From Rhodospirillales bacterium (GTDB taxonomy: Bacteria; Pseudomonadota; Alphaproteobacteria; Rhodospirillales; Magnetospirillaceae): a stretch of DNA of 64,000 nucleotides. Positions 52,638-62,141 of this stretch are shown piece after piece. Every line of letters starts with the position of its first letter. The first letter of the stretch is position 1. Location of the stretch: assembly GCA_019455065.1 (NCBI GenBank), contig JACFNC010000003.1, positions 248,001 through 312,000 of the forward strand. Reading direction: 5' to 3'. Below the pieces are notes generated by a model, which was not told where the DNA came from, did no database searches, and saw only the letters and a program-made list of their open reading frames with translations. Both the position numbers and the translations under genes were made by a program.

Positions 52638-53105
52638 ATGGAAAAGGCCACGTTTGCCGCGGGTTGCTTCTGGGGAGTGGAGGCGGCGTTCCGGCGAGTG
52701 CCGGGGGTCGCCGATGCCGTCGTAGGCTACACGGGCGGCCACACCGAAGATCCCACGTATCGCGAGGTATGTTCGGACCGCACCGGCCATGCCGAAGCCG
52801 TCGAGGTGACGTTCGATCCGGGTCGCGTGAGCTATGACGAGCTATTGAGCGTGTTCTGGAAAATCCACGATCCGACTACCTTGAATCGGCAGGGCTACGA
52901 CATCGGAAGCCAGTACCGATCCGCGATCTTCTTTCATTCGGCGGCGCAGGAGGCTGCGGCCAAGCGCTCGAAGGAGGACGCGCAAGGACGCTTTCGCCGG
53001 CCGATCGTAACCGAGATCACCCCCGCCTCGATGTTCTGGCGGGCGGAGGAATACCACCAGCGCTATTTGGAAAAGACCGGCGCCGCTCACTGCGGTATCG
53101 GATAG
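52638..53105 (+). CDS. msrA: peptide methionine sulfoxide reductase A
   Basis: 155 residues from the ATG at 52638. The catalytic GCFWG motif is at residues 9-13 ([13 protein letters not shown]). [16 protein letters not shown] and [19 protein letters not shown] are canonical. The resolving Cys is in AHCGIG at the C-terminus. It repairs methionine-S-sulfoxide in proteins. The 3' end overlaps the convergent DUF4142 gene by 19 bases. Confidence 0.96.
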   Translation: MEKATFAAGCFWGVEAAFRRVPGVADAVVGYTGGHTEDPTYREVCSDRTGHAEAVEVTFDPGRVSYDELLSVFWKIHDPTTLNRQGYDIGSQYRSAIFFHSAAQEAAAKRSKEDAQGRFRRPIVTEITPASMFWRAEEYHQRYLEKTGAAHCGIG

Positions 53106-53728
53106 GGGACGAGCACCGCCGGGCGGTCGCGGCGTTCGGGACTTCTAGGCATGGTTTCCGGGGGCCGTGACGGGGTTGATGGCTGGACCTGTTGGCCGAA
53201 GGCCGGTGGGGCTTGAGCGGTCTGCTGGCGACGCGCCACGCTGTCCGCGATTCTCAGGTGCTGACGCAGCCGAGGCAGGTATTCCTCGGCCAGTTGGCGA
53301 TAGGGGTTTTCCTCGCTCTCGGATTGGGCCCGAAACAGTGCCGTGAGTTGGCTGTGATAACGGACCGCGTGTGGCATGAACGCGCGGTCGAAGGCATCCC
53401 CGGAAAACTCGGCGAGTTGCTGGCTGCGAACAAGGGCCTCCGTCGGCGGCTCTTCGGGCAACCTGACGCCGCGTTCCCTCGAGACGGCCCTCAGCCGCTG
53501 GCTGATGGCGGCGAAATCGTCGACCATCCGCCGGGCCACCGACCGCACCTCGGCATCGACGGACTTCTGGAGGGCCAGCCGCCCGAGCCGGATTCCGGAG
53601 AGGCTGAGGCTCAACGATTCGATTGCGAAGCGCCGCTCGCCGGGGTCGGCCCCCGCCGTGGCATCGCGCTGGGCGTAGGCAGGGAACGACATGGCGGCGG
53701 CGAGCAGAAGGGCGACGGCGCGCAGCAT
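53087..53728 (-). CDS. secreted DUF4142-like protein
   Basis: 213 residues with a signal peptide (MSFPAYAQ). The mature domain (about residues 35-155) is a helical bundle with [32 protein letters not shown] and [13 protein letters not shown], the pattern of DUF4142, a ferritin-like bundle found in envelope and stress proteins. The C-terminus is Pro/Arg-rich and disordered. Function unknown. Confidence 0.75.
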   Translation of the reverse strand: MLRAVALLLAAAMSFPAYAQRDATAGADPGERRFAIESLSLSLSGIRLGRLALQKSVDAEVRSVARRMVDDFAAISQRLRAVSRERGVRLPEEPPTEALVRSQQLAEFSGDAFDRAFMPHAVRYHSQLTALFRAQSESEENPYRQLAEEYLPRLRQHLRIADSVARRQQTAQAPPAFGQQVQPSTPSRPPETMPRSPERRDRPAVLVPYPIPQ

Positions 53729-53873
53729 GACGGACCTTCCGATGGCTTTCTTCGGGGCTGCCGGTCACTGGTGACCCGGCAGCGGTCCTATCCTCCCATC
53801 TCGCGGGCGCTATGAGCTAATGCGATTTGGGGGCCTCTCTGGCAAATGCGGCGCGCATCCTTATCCCGAGAGA

Positions 53874-54557
53874 TCAGTTCACCTGCTGCCAGGATCCGTC
53901 GGGTTGGCGGCATGCGGTTCCGTAAACCTGCTGCGGCCGGCCGCCGATCGTGGCCGTGGTCTGATATTCGCGGCAATAGCGGCCAGCCCGGTCCTGATAG
54001 GTCTGGACGGGGACGACCTCGTAACGCGCTGCCGTCTGCGGGTTGTTCCACACGATGGGCGTCGCGTTGGGAGCGTATTCCAGTACCTGCCCAATGCACG
54101 CCTGGTCGACGCGATCCATGCTGCGGCCGACGTTTCCCCCGATGAGAAAGCCAAGAATGGTGCCTCCGGCAACGGCGGCGAGCTTTCCCGAACCCTCGCC
54201 GATACGCGAGCCGATGGCCGCGCCGGTGGCACCGCCGATGAGGGCCGCGATGGTCTCGCGGTTGCAACTTCCGCTATCGAAGCCAAAGGGCAGGACCGGC
54301 GCCGCCGCGGGCACATGGGGCCGCGCCGTCACCCAGGGAAGCCGGCGGTGACGCTCCCGATCCCGGCTTTTCCGGCATTTATATTCCTCCTTGTACATTC
54401 CGGGCGTGACCTTGCGCTCGTAGACGCAGTCGCCATCGCGATAGCGGTATTCCTCCTTATGCCCGCGACCCTTCCAGGGGTCGGCCATCCCCGGCGTTGT
54501 GGCCAGCGCCACCGCCAGCACTGTCGCAGCACCGATTAAGGTTCGCGCTGTACGCAT
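53874..54557 (-). CDS. glycine-zipper surface protein (17 kDa antigen-like)
   Basis: 227 residues from the ATG at 54557. A signal peptide ends near GMADPW. A central glycine zipper, ALIGGATGAAIGSRIGEGSG and ILGFLIGGNVGRSMD, suits membrane insertion or oligomerisation. The C-terminal Tyr/Gln-rich part ending in QVYGTACRQPDGSWQ is typical of the RT0821/Lpp0805 surface family. Two Cys-containing segments precede the zipper. Confidence 0.8.
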   Translation of the reverse strand: MRTARTLIGAATVLAVALATTPGMADPWKGRGHKEEYRYRDGDCVYERKVTPGMYKEEYKCRKSRDRERHRRLPWVTARPHVPAAAPVLPFGFDSGSCNRETIAALIGGATGAAIGSRIGEGSGKLAAVAGGTILGFLIGGNVGRSMDRVDQACIGQVLEYAPNATPIVWNNPQTAARYEVVPVQTYQDRAGRYCREYQTTATIGGRPQQVYGTACRQPDGSWQQVN

Positions 54558-54789
54558 TTTCGTCGCCCCCGTATTCAAACGATCATCTCCGACGCGCGTG
54601 TCGGCTATCAGAAAGATGACGTGGGTTTGTGTCTGTACAATGGCGCCAATGTGGCCGATATCGGTGGGCGGGTCGGGGCGGCCGGATGGCATAGGGACGC
54701 TCTTCCGGCAGGTTACGGGACTTCTCATTGACGCCCGTCGGGCGGGAACCAAGGTAACGAGTGGGCGGCGGCCCGAGGATCCGGCGAGA

Positions 54790-55488
54790 ATGGAACTCAG
54801 CGGCGAGTATCTCATACCGGCCCCCAGGGAAAAGGTGTGGCAGGCCCTCAACGATCCGCAGGTGCTGAAGGCCTGCATTCCCGGCTGTCAGGAGTTGGTC
54901 CGGCTCTCGGATGGCGAGTTGTCGGCCAAGGTGGTGGTCAAAGTCGGGGCGATCCAGGCGCCGTTCGGCGGCCGCATCCTCGTTTCCGATGCCGATCCGC
55001 CTTTCGGCTATACGTTGTCCGGGCAAGGGCAGGGCGGGGCCGCCGGGTTTGCCCGCGGTTCCGCGAAGATCAATCTAGAGGCCCACGGAGTCGATACGCT
55101 GCTGACCTACCAGGCGCGCGTCGACGTTGGCGGCAAGCTGGTCAGCGTGGGCAACCGCTTGCTGGCGGGAGTCGCCACCCAGAACGCCGACCAGTTTTTC
55201 GCTCGATTCAACGAGGTGGCGGCGGGTATGGCGCCCCATCCTGCAAGGCCGGCGGGGGCTTTGCCGGATGGGGCGGGGGAAACGGGGGCGGCCCCGCTTG
55301 ACGCCGCATTGTCGCCAAGCCTGACGGCGGAACCGCCGTCGGTGGTGGACCTGGCGCCTCGTCCAGGGGGATTGCAGGAGGAGTTGCCACGCGAAGTTGG
55401 CCATCCCGTGGGGCCGCGGACGAGCATCGCGGTCATTGCCGCCGGCGCGGTGGCGTTCGCCTTCATTCTACTTCTGCTGTACTGGTGA
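54790..55488 (+). CDS. CoxG-like SRPBCC protein with a C-terminal membrane anchor
   Basis: 232 residues from the ATG at 54790. The SRPBCC domain (residues 1-145) starts MELSGEYLIPAPREKVWQAL and has NDPQVLKACIPGCQEL and GFARGSAKINL, as in carbon-monoxide dehydrogenase subunit G. A Pro-rich linker and a final hydrophobic helix (about 208-231) anchor it to the membrane. CoxG helps recruit molybdenum hydroxylases to the membrane. No coxMSL genes are present nearby, so its partner is unknown. Confidence 0.85.
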   Translation: MELSGEYLIPAPREKVWQALNDPQVLKACIPGCQELVRLSDGELSAKVVVKVGAIQAPFGGRILVSDADPPFGYTLSGQGQGGAAGFARGSAKINLEAHGVDTLLTYQARVDVGGKLVSVGNRLLAGVATQNADQFFARFNEVAAGMAPHPARPAGALPDGAGETGAAPLDAALSPSLTAEPPSVVDLAPRPGGLQEELPREVGHPVGPRTSIAVIAAGAVAFAFILLLLYW

Positions 55489-56719
55489 CCGGAGCCGGGC
55501 GTCGCGGGAAGGCCATCCACAGGAGGGCCGCGACCTGTAGGATGAGCATTGCCCCGAAGGCGGTTTGGTATGCCGTCGCGGGATATCGTCCGTCGATCGG
55601 CTCCCAATACCCGACGATTGCGCCGATGCCCGCCTGAATGGCGAACGAGGCAATGAACACGAGCAGGTTGAGCGCGGTGTTGACGCGGCCCGCGAGTTGG
55701 GCGGGGAAGAACTGGGTAAGCACCGCATAGCATAGGGCGCCGGCGGTACCGAAGAAGCCGAAGGCAACCCAGAACAGCGCGCTGTTGCCCAGCCAACCGG
55801 ACACGAGGCCGGCCTGGACGAGCATGAAGATCATCATGCCGCCAATTCCGACGGTCAACGGCTGCACGCCATAACGGGCGAGGCGGTCGGCGATCGACCC
55901 GAGGAGGGCGAATCCAGCAACCATGGCCGCCGCGGCCGCGAACAGATAGTTGGCGGCCTCTCCCCGCTCGAGCGCCGCGACATCGCGTAGCCAAGGGCCC
56001 GCCCAAAGCCCCTGGATGGACATGAATGTTGCCTGCGACATCATCGCGAAGGGCGCCAGGCGCCAGAACATGCCGCTGCCGAACACCGAGCCGATCTCGC
56101 GGACCTGCTTTCCAAACGCTTCGCCGCTGCCCGGGACCGGCTTCTCCGGTACGGTCACGAACAGCAGCGCCGCCACCGCCGACGTCACCGCGGCCAGGCC
56201 CCAGAAGACACCACGCCAGTCGGTGATGTGGAGCGCCGCCTCGACCGGGGCGGTGGCAGTCAGCGCACCGAACCCCCCGGAAGCCATCATCAGCCCGTTG
56301 ACGAGCGGCAGGCGTTCGCGCGGGAACCACAGGACGTTCGCCTTGAAGGCGGCCATGAGGCAGGCCGAGACACCGAATCCGATCAGCGCCCGGCCAATGA
56401 TCAGCGTGACGGCCTGATCGGAAGCGGCGAAGATCGCGGCGCCGGTCGCGGCCACGACGAGGAGCGCCGATTCGACGCGACGCGGGCCAAATCGGTCAAG
56501 GAGAACCCCCAGCGGCAACTGCGTCGACGCGAAACCGATGAAATAGGCGCTGGTCAACAGACCCAGCTGCCCGGCGTCCAATGCGATCGAGCGCGAAAGG
56601 TCAGGGGAGATGACGGCGTTGACCGTGCGGTATAAATAGGAAAGGAAATAGCCAGCCGCGAAAGGCATGAACACCCGTAACGACAGGACGACGGCGGACG
56701 GGGCTGCAAGTGTGGGCAT
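55463..56719 (-). CDS. major facilitator superfamily transporter
   Basis: 418 residues from the ATG at 56719. About 12 membrane helices. YLYRTVNAVISPDLSRS and the loop LLDRFGPRRVES are typical of MFS. The overall pattern resembles the organic-anion/nitrate-like branch (NarK, UhpC relatives), but the substrate cannot be assigned. Its 3' end overlaps the coxG gene by 26 bases. Confidence 0.8.
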   Translation of the reverse strand: MPTLAAPSAVVLSLRVFMPFAAGYFLSYLYRTVNAVISPDLSRSIALDAGQLGLLTSAYFIGFASTQLPLGVLLDRFGPRRVESALLVVAATGAAIFAASDQAVTLIIGRALIGFGVSACLMAAFKANVLWFPRERLPLVNGLMMASGGFGALTATAPVEAALHITDWRGVFWGLAAVTSAVAALLFVTVPEKPVPGSGEAFGKQVREIGSVFGSGMFWRLAPFAMMSQATFMSIQGLWAGPWLRDVAALERGEAANYLFAAAAAMVAGFALLGSIADRLARYGVQPLTVGIGGMMIFMLVQAGLVSGWLGNSALFWVAFGFFGTAGALCYAVLTQFFPAQLAGRVNTALNLLVFIASFAIQAGIGAIVGYWEPIDGRYPATAYQTAFGAMLILQVAALLWMAFPRRPAPVTSTAEVE

Positions 56720-56785
56720 CGACGATTCCGATTTGCGTTCGCGCGATACTAGGGGGCTAACCCTTAGCCGACAAGCCACCCCGAC

Positions 56786-56825
56786 TTGACCGCCGTTAAG
56801 GCGCTTTCGCAACCGGCCCTGATAA
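56786..56825 (+). promoter_or_regulatory. FNR/DNR-like box and -10 upstream of nnrS
   Basis: TTGACCGCCGTTAA (56786-56799) is one base from TTGACnnnnGTCAA. TGATAA (56820-56825) lies downstream at class II spacing, with a start predicted near 56834. Confidence 0.45.
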
Positions 56826-56852
56826 AACCCCGGCTGTCCGAAAGGGTGAGAG

Positions 56853-58073
56853 GTGAACGTGAGGATCCAGATCGACGATCCGGCGAAGTTGAATCAGCAG
56901 GCGACCGGCCCGGTGTTTTTTGCCAGCGGTTTCCGCCCGTTCTTCATCCTGGCCGGGATGCAGGCTGTGGTTGCCCTGGCCGCGTGGCTGGCGATGTATT
57001 TTGGCCTGCTGGACATCGGCGGGATGTCGCCGCTGCTCTGGCACGGGCACGAGATGGTGTTCGGCTTCGGCCTGGCCGCGGTGGGCGGCTTCCTGCTGAC
57101 CGCGGTTCCCAACTGGACGGGGGCTGCGTCGCTGTCAGGCCGCCCGGTGGCGATCCTTGCCGCACTGTGGCTGGCAGGGCGCGTGGCCTTCTGGCTGGTC
57201 GGCATCCTTCCCGGATGGCTCGTGACGGTGGTCGAGTTGTCGTTCCTGCCGGTGCTTGCGGGCATGCTTGCCGGCCCGTTGATCGCCGCGGGCAAGGTCC
57301 GCAACATCGTCTTTTTGCCCATCCTTGCCCTCTTTCTGGCTGCCGATGCGCTGGTCGGGCTCGAGTTGCTCGGCGTCGCCGGCACCGGCATGGCGGGCGT
57401 CTACGCCGGCATCTACATCCTGCTGCTTATGATCGCGATTGTCGGGGGGCGAATCATTCCGGCCTTTACCGCGACGGCGCTGCGGATGCGGCGCATCGAA
57501 GCGGCCCCGCAAAGCCATGGGTGGCTGGAGATTGCCGCCCCCGCAAGTGTCGTGATCGTGGGCGCGGCCGACCTCACGGTGCCCGGCAGCGCCGCGTTCG
57601 GCTGGCTCGCCCTCGCGGGTTGCCTGGTGCACGCGGTGCGGCTTGCCGGTTGGCAGACGCGCCATGTCCTGGGCCAGCCTATCCTGTGGATTTTGCACGC
57701 CGGCTATGCCTGGCTGATCGTGGGACTGGCATTGCGCGGGATGTCGGCGTTTACGGACGCCGTTCCGCCGTCGGCTGCATTGCATGCCTTCACCGCCGGC
57801 ACTATCGGCAGCATGGTGCTGGGGGTGATGACCCGGGCGGCCCTTGGTCACAGCGGGCGGCCCCTGCAACTGGCGACGGCCACTGTGGCGGCCTATGTCC
57901 TGGTGCAGGCCGGCGCCGTGTTGCGCGTCTTCCTGCCGATCGTCGCACCGTCGCTGCTGGCGGACGTCATGCCGTTGCTGTCCGGTCTGCTATGGGCGGG
58001 GGGATTCGCCGTGTTCGTGGCGGTCTATCTGCCAATCGTCACACGCCCCAGGATTGACGGACGCCCCGGCTGA
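56853..58073 (+). CDS. nnrS: NnrS family membrane protein
   Basis: 406 residues from a GTG at 56853. About 12 membrane helices. Family blocks: FASGFRPFFILAGMQAV, LWHGHEMVFGFGLAAVGGFLL and GGRIIPAFTATAL; the conserved His pair sits in LWHGHEM. NnrS is a haem/copper-containing protein that protects denitrifiers against nitric oxide stress and is controlled by NO-responsive FNR relatives. A matching box lies upstream. No other denitrification genes are in the window. Confidence 0.92.
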   Translation: MNVRIQIDDPAKLNQQATGPVFFASGFRPFFILAGMQAVVALAAWLAMYFGLLDIGGMSPLLWHGHEMVFGFGLAAVGGFLLTAVPNWTGAASLSGRPVAILAALWLAGRVAFWLVGILPGWLVTVVELSFLPVLAGMLAGPLIAAGKVRNIVFLPILALFLAADALVGLELLGVAGTGMAGVYAGIYILLLMIAIVGGRIIPAFTATALRMRRIEAAPQSHGWLEIAAPASVVIVGAADLTVPGSAAFGWLALAGCLVHAVRLAGWQTRHVLGQPILWILHAGYAWLIVGLALRGMSAFTDAVPPSAALHAFTAGTIGSMVLGVMTRAALGHSGRPLQLATATVAAYVLVQAGAVLRVFLPIVAPSLLADVMPLLSGLLWAGGFAVFVAVYLPIVTRPRIDGRPG

Positions 58074-58125
58074 GTGCTCCCCTTGGGGGCCGCTCCGTCG
58101 GCGGCGCCGCGGATGCGAGGCAGGG

Positions 58126-58866
58126 TTGATCGTACTGTTCACCGATTTCGGCTACGAAGGCCCCTATGTCGGCCAGGTGAAGGCGGTGCTCGCCGCGAAT
58201 GCGCCGGGGGTGACGGTGATCGACCTGATGCACGACGCTCCGGCCTATGCGGTGGCCCCGGCGGCCTTTCTGCTACCCGCCCTGGCCGCAGAATTTCCCC
58301 TCCGATCGGTATTCCTTGCAGTGGTCGACCCGGGCGTCGGCGGGACGCGAAAGTCGCTGGTGGTCGAAGCCGCCGGACGGTGGTTCGTGGGACCGGATAA
58401 CGGTTTATTCGAAGTATTGCTCCGCCGCGGCGAGTGGCGGTGCTGGGAGATTGTGTGGCGGCCGGCCCGCCTCAGCAGCACCTTTCATGGCCGCGATCTC
58501 TTTGCGCCGGTCGCCGCCGCGCTCGCCTGTGGTGGGTCGCCGGAGGCCATCGGCTGTGTCCCCGTGTCACCGACCCGGAGCCAAGAGTGGCCAGACGACT
58601 TGGGCGAGGTGATCTATGTCGACCGCTACGGCAATCTGGTGACGGGGCTGCGAGCCGCGTCGGTGCATCGTGGGGCGCGTCTCGGCATCGCCGACCGCTC
58701 GGTTGCATTCGCGAGAACCTTCTCCGACATGCCGGCCGGCCATGCCTTTTGGCACGAGAACTCGAATGGGCTGGTGGAAATCGCGGTCAATCGGGGAAGA
58801 GCGGACCTGATACTGGGCGGCATCGGGACAAAGGTCGCCTTGATTGCTTCTGATCACCATGCTTAA
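58126..58866 (+). CDS. SAM hydroxide adenosyltransferase (DUF62 family)
   Basis: 246 residues from a TTG at 58126; no ATG or GTG gives the family N-terminus. LIVLFTDFGYEGPYVGQVK, VVDPGVGG, GPDNGLF and STFHGRDLFAPVAA are diagnostic of the SAM-dependent chlorinase/fluorinase superfamily, whose common members hydrolyse SAM to adenosine and methionine. The halide-specific loop of true halogenases is not evident. It follows nnrS after 52 bases. Confidence 0.88.
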   Translation: MIVLFTDFGYEGPYVGQVKAVLAANAPGVTVIDLMHDAPAYAVAPAAFLLPALAAEFPLRSVFLAVVDPGVGGTRKSLVVEAAGRWFVGPDNGLFEVLLRRGEWRCWEIVWRPARLSSTFHGRDLFAPVAAALACGGSPEAIGCVPVSPTRSQEWPDDLGEVIYVDRYGNLVTGLRAASVHRGARLGIADRSVAFARTFSDMPAGHAFWHENSNGLVEIAVNRGRADLILGGIGTKVALIASDHHA

Positions 58867-58920
58867 TTGAGGCGTCATTTCACGGGCGAGGGCCGATGCC
58901 ATGGCTTCAGGGGCCAATGC

Positions 58921-59745
58921 ATGGGGTTGAGGGTGAAGTTCTGGGGGGTGCGCGGAAGTATCGCTTGCCCGTCTCCAAATCATATCCACTACGGCGGAAA
59001 TACAAGTTGCGTAGAAGTGACTGCCTCTGGCCGCCATATCATTCTAGATGCTGGCACGGGCATTCGGGCTCTGGGCCACAGTTTCATGAACAGGGATGCC
59101 CGTAACGGACTTCTTCTACTCACTCACACGCATTGGGATCACATCAACGGATTCCCTTTTTTCGGGCCCGCATTCAACCCTCGATTCTCTTTCCACATCA
59201 TGGCCGGCCACCTGATCGCCCATGGCGGCATCCAGCAGGTGTTGGCCAGCCAGATGACACGGCCGATGTTTCCCGTTCCACTCGAAGCCATGAAGGCGAC
59301 CCTGACCTTTGAGGATTTCGCTGCGGGCGACGGCTTTGACCTCGAGGGCGGGATCAGGATCCGCACTTGCATCCTCCGACATCCGGACGGCGCGACGGGA
59401 TATCGCATCGAACATGGCGGCAAGGCTGTGTGCTTCATCACAGATACCGAGCACGTGCCGGGCAAGCCCGATGAGAACGTCCTCGCCCTGATCGAAGGCG
59501 CCGATCTGGTGATCTACGATTGCACATACACGGACGACGAGTTCCCGGCCAAGGTGGGTTGGGGGCACTCCACGTGGCAGGAGGGCATCCGGCTGTGCCG
59601 CATGGCGAACGTCGGTCGTCTGGCGATTTTCCATCACGATCCCGAACACGACGACGCGTTCATGGCCGCAATCGAAAAGGAGGCCGTCGGGCAATGGGCC
59701 GGAGCATTGGTGGCCCGGGACAATATGGAACTGGACGTCGGGTAA
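58921..59745 (+). CDS. metallo-beta-lactamase-fold hydrolase (PhnP/cAMP phosphodiesterase-like)
   Basis: 274 residues from the ATG at 58921. The N-terminus VKFWGVRGSIACPSPNHIHY and the zinc motif LTHTHWDHINGFPFF are typical of the RNase Z/PhnP-like branch. A second metal cluster is in CFITDTEHVPG and a third in WGHSTWQEGI. The substrate is probably a phosphodiester. It is convergent with the MATE gene, 2 bases apart. Confidence 0.85.
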   Translation: MGLRVKFWGVRGSIACPSPNHIHYGGNTSCVEVTASGRHIILDAGTGIRALGHSFMNRDARNGLLLLTHTHWDHINGFPFFGPAFNPRFSFHIMAGHLIAHGGIQQVLASQMTRPMFPVPLEAMKATLTFEDFAAGDGFDLEGGIRIRTCILRHPDGATGYRIEHGGKAVCFITDTEHVPGKPDENVLALIEGADLVIYDCTYTDDEFPAKVGWGHSTWQEGIRLCRMANVGRLAIFHHDPEHDDAFMAAIEKEAVGQWAGALVARDNMELDVG

Positions 59746-59747
59746 CC

Positions 59748-61151
59748 TCACCGGCGCCGGGACAGCATCCGCCAGCGTGCGAGGTTCGCGACCGCCGCCA
59801 CCGCCGTCCCCGCTAGCAGTCCCGTCCATATGCCGGCCGCACCGAAGCCGGAACCGAATGCCAGTACCATCCCGATCGGGAAACCGACGCCCCACTGGCT
59901 CGCGATGTTCAGTATCATCGGGACTCGAACATCCCTCCATCCGCGAAGGATGCCCAGCACGGCGGACCCCATGCCCTGGGCGACCTGACAAAGCCCGAGA
60001 AGCACCAGGAGCCCCGCAGCCAGCGATGCCGCCTGGGCCGCCTTGGGATCGGCTGCGGGCAGAAAAGCCCACGGCAGGGTCTGCGAGGCGCCGGCTAAGG
60101 CCACCAGAAAAACGCCACCGACCGTCACTCCGGCGACCAGCGCCGCCCGCTCGACGAGCCGCAGGGAGGCTCGGTCGCGCGCCCCGTTCGCCAGCGCGGT
60201 GCGCACCGTGGCCGCCTGTCCGATGGCGTTGAGCGGTCCATAGAACACCCCCGCGACACGAAGGGTGATCGTGTGGGCGGCCACCGATTCGGCCGGGAAA
60301 ACCGCGATCACGATCGTGGCGGTGAGGAACGTTCCGACCTCCGCAAGACTGCTCAGGCCGATTGGCAGCCCGATACGAAGAATTTCGATCAGACGAGTGG
60401 CGCTGATGCGCGTCAGGTCGCGGCCGATTCGGCATTCGCTGAGGCCGGGGGCCGTCATGGCGTATAGCGTCAGGCCGATTGCCATGGCCGCGGCCACCAT
60501 TGCCGAAGAGACGGCGGCACCCACGATCCCGATCCCGGGAAAGCCCAAAGCACCGAACATGAGCAGATAGTTTCCGGCGGCGTTCAGGGGAAGGGCCGCG
60601 GCCGTGAACCACATGAAGACCTGAGGGCGCTCGTGAGCCGACAGAACCTGCCGCCAGAGAGCGACGGGCACCATGAGGGCGACCGTGCAAGCCATGACTC
60701 GGCCATAGGGCGCGCCCAGTTCCACCAAGGCCGGGGACAGGCCGAGCGCGGCCATGAGGTCTGGAGCCAACCAAACGAGGCCAGCCGCGGGAATGGCCAC
60801 GATCCCGGCCGTCCAGATCCCGTGGCGCACCGTTTGCCGCACGGCGGCCTGTCGTCCGGCCCCCCGCGCGTGGGCGATCAGCGGCGCCGTAGCCGCCAGA
60901 ATGCCGGCCGCCAGATAGAAGACGATGGAATAGGCGTCGCTCATCACCGCAACGGCGGCGAGCGCGTCCGCACCGAGCCATCCCACCATGATCACATCCG
61001 TCAGCGACATCCCCATGTTGAGCAGTCCGACGGCGGCGATCGGGCCGGCGAGGCGGAACAGGGCGTTGAACTCGCGGACGGCACGGCGGCTCCGGGCCGC
61101 CCTCTGCTGGATGGCGGGAGAGGCGTGGTGGAGGGTTGCGGCGACGGTCAT
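59748..61151 (-). CDS. MATE family efflux transporter
   Basis: 467 residues from the ATG at 61151; an ATG at 61163 would add four residues. Twelve membrane helices in two homologous halves. LAGPIAAVGLLNMGMSLTDVI and GWLGADALAAVAVMSD open the first half, LPIGLSSLAEVGTFL the second. MATE proteins extrude cationic drugs with Na+ or H+. The NorM-type acidic residues are not fully visible, so ion coupling is uncertain. Confidence 0.92.
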   Translation of the reverse strand: MTVAATLHHASPAIQQRAARSRRAVREFNALFRLAGPIAAVGLLNMGMSLTDVIMVGWLGADALAAVAVMSDAYSIVFYLAAGILAATAPLIAHARGAGRQAAVRQTVRHGIWTAGIVAIPAAGLVWLAPDLMAALGLSPALVELGAPYGRVMACTVALMVPVALWRQVLSAHERPQVFMWFTAAALPLNAAGNYLLMFGALGFPGIGIVGAAVSSAMVAAAMAIGLTLYAMTAPGLSECRIGRDLTRISATRLIEILRIGLPIGLSSLAEVGTFLTATIVIAVFPAESVAAHTITLRVAGVFYGPLNAIGQAATVRTALANGARDRASLRLVERAALVAGVTVGGVFLVALAGASQTLPWAFLPAADPKAAQAASLAAGLLVLLGLCQVAQGMGSAVLGILRGWRDVRVPMILNIASQWGVGFPIGMVLAFGSGFGAAGIWTGLLAGTAVAAVANLARWRMLSRRR

Positions 61152-61237
61152 GTGGTTCCTCATGGTCCGGAGATTTCGGGCCACAGGGTCGCCGCGGGCC
61201 ATCAGTGGGCCGTCAAACGTTCCGTCATGAAAGCATG

Positions 61238-61269
61238 AAAAGAGCCGCCGACCCGATGATCGGCGGCTC
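61238..61269 (-). terminator. intrinsic terminator of the ferritin-like gene
   Basis: On the minus strand GAGCCGCCGA and TCGGCGGCTC form a 10-base stem with an 8-base loop, followed by TTTTC, 18 bases past the stop codon of the upstream gene. Confidence 0.8.
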
Positions 61270-61286
61270 CGCAACGAGTAAAGCCA

Positions 61287-62141
61287 TCAACAGAATGCTG
61301 GTGCCATGCGTTCTACCGAGACGCGGCCGATCGGGGTGAGGGCGCCCAAGGTTTGCAGGAAGCGGGGATGTGTCATTCCCGAGCCGAGAAACGTCCAGCG
61401 CACCGCCTGGAGTTGAATGTAAATGACTGCCTCACGTTCTCCGGCGGACAGGGGCTCGAGGTGCCGTCCCGCTGCGCGACCAAAGGCGTCAAGGTCGTAT
61501 GCGACCTGCGTGGTGAGCGCTGCGTCAAGGTAGGCCATGATCTCGAGATAGCCCCGCACGGCCGCGAGACGCTGGGTCTGCGAGTTTCCGGCGGCCATGG
61601 CTTGGAGGAGGAGTGTATCGGTCCTCGCATGCTCCGCCTCCTCCATCCAATGACGTCGCAGGAGCCCCTTGAACCTCGGATCCATAGCCTCGTCGTCGCG
61701 GATGCTGTCGATGTAATGCCGCTGGGTCATCCATTCGAAATGGAGGACCGCGAGGGCGACGGACAGCGGGTCATAGGACAGCACCATCCGGGCGATGTCG
61801 GCAGGCGGCCCTATGACGTCGCAGGTGGATCCGAAGCCCATTTCGAATTCGGTGCGAAACCAAGTGAAATCATCGCGGCTCGTCGGCCCGCGGGTTCCTT
61901 CACGAGCTTGGTCCGGATGGTCCAGGACGAAGGGAACGACATGCTCCTCAAAAAGGGCGAACAGGCATAGATAGCCATGGCCGCGGATGTGATTGAGCGT
62001 CAGGCGCTCGCGAGCCGTGAGGAAAGCCAGGGGCTGCACGCGCGCGAGCGATTCCGGCAGGAAGGGGCGCGCGAAATCCAAGTGGCGATCCGCCCCGATC
62101 CGATGCTCGGCGCGTGTGATGGATGCTGTGAGGTCAGGCAT
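61287..62141 (-). CDS. ferritin-like di-iron protein of unknown function
   Basis: 284 residues, predicted helical. Candidate di-iron ligands lie in CLFALFEEHVVPFV, VLHFEWMTQRHYID and HWMEEAEHARTDTLLL, the spacing seen in the ferritin/ribonucleotide-reductase/N-oxygenase-like bundles. I do not recognise a specific enzyme. It overlaps the DUF1127 gene by 8 bases and should be co-transcribed. A strong terminator follows. Confidence 0.7.
   Translation of the reverse strand: MPDLTASITRAEHRIGADRHLDFARPFLPESLARVQPLAFLTARERLTLNHIRGHGYLCLFALFEEHVVPFVLDHPDQAREGTRGPTSRDDFTWFRTEFEMGFGSTCDVIGPPADIARMVLSYDPLSVALAVLHFEWMTQRHYIDSIRDDEAMDPRFKGLLRRHWMEEAEHARTDTLLLQAMAAGNSQTQRLAAVRGYLEIMAYLDAALTTQVAYDLDAFGRAAGRHLEPLSAGEREAVIYIQLQAVRWTFLGSGMTHPRFLQTLGALTPIGRVSVERMAPAFC

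Noticed and set aside
58126-58866. SAM-dependent halogenase
   Set aside because: The superfamily match is clear, but common members are SAM hydroxide adenosyltransferases and no halide-specific loop or halometabolite genes are nearby.
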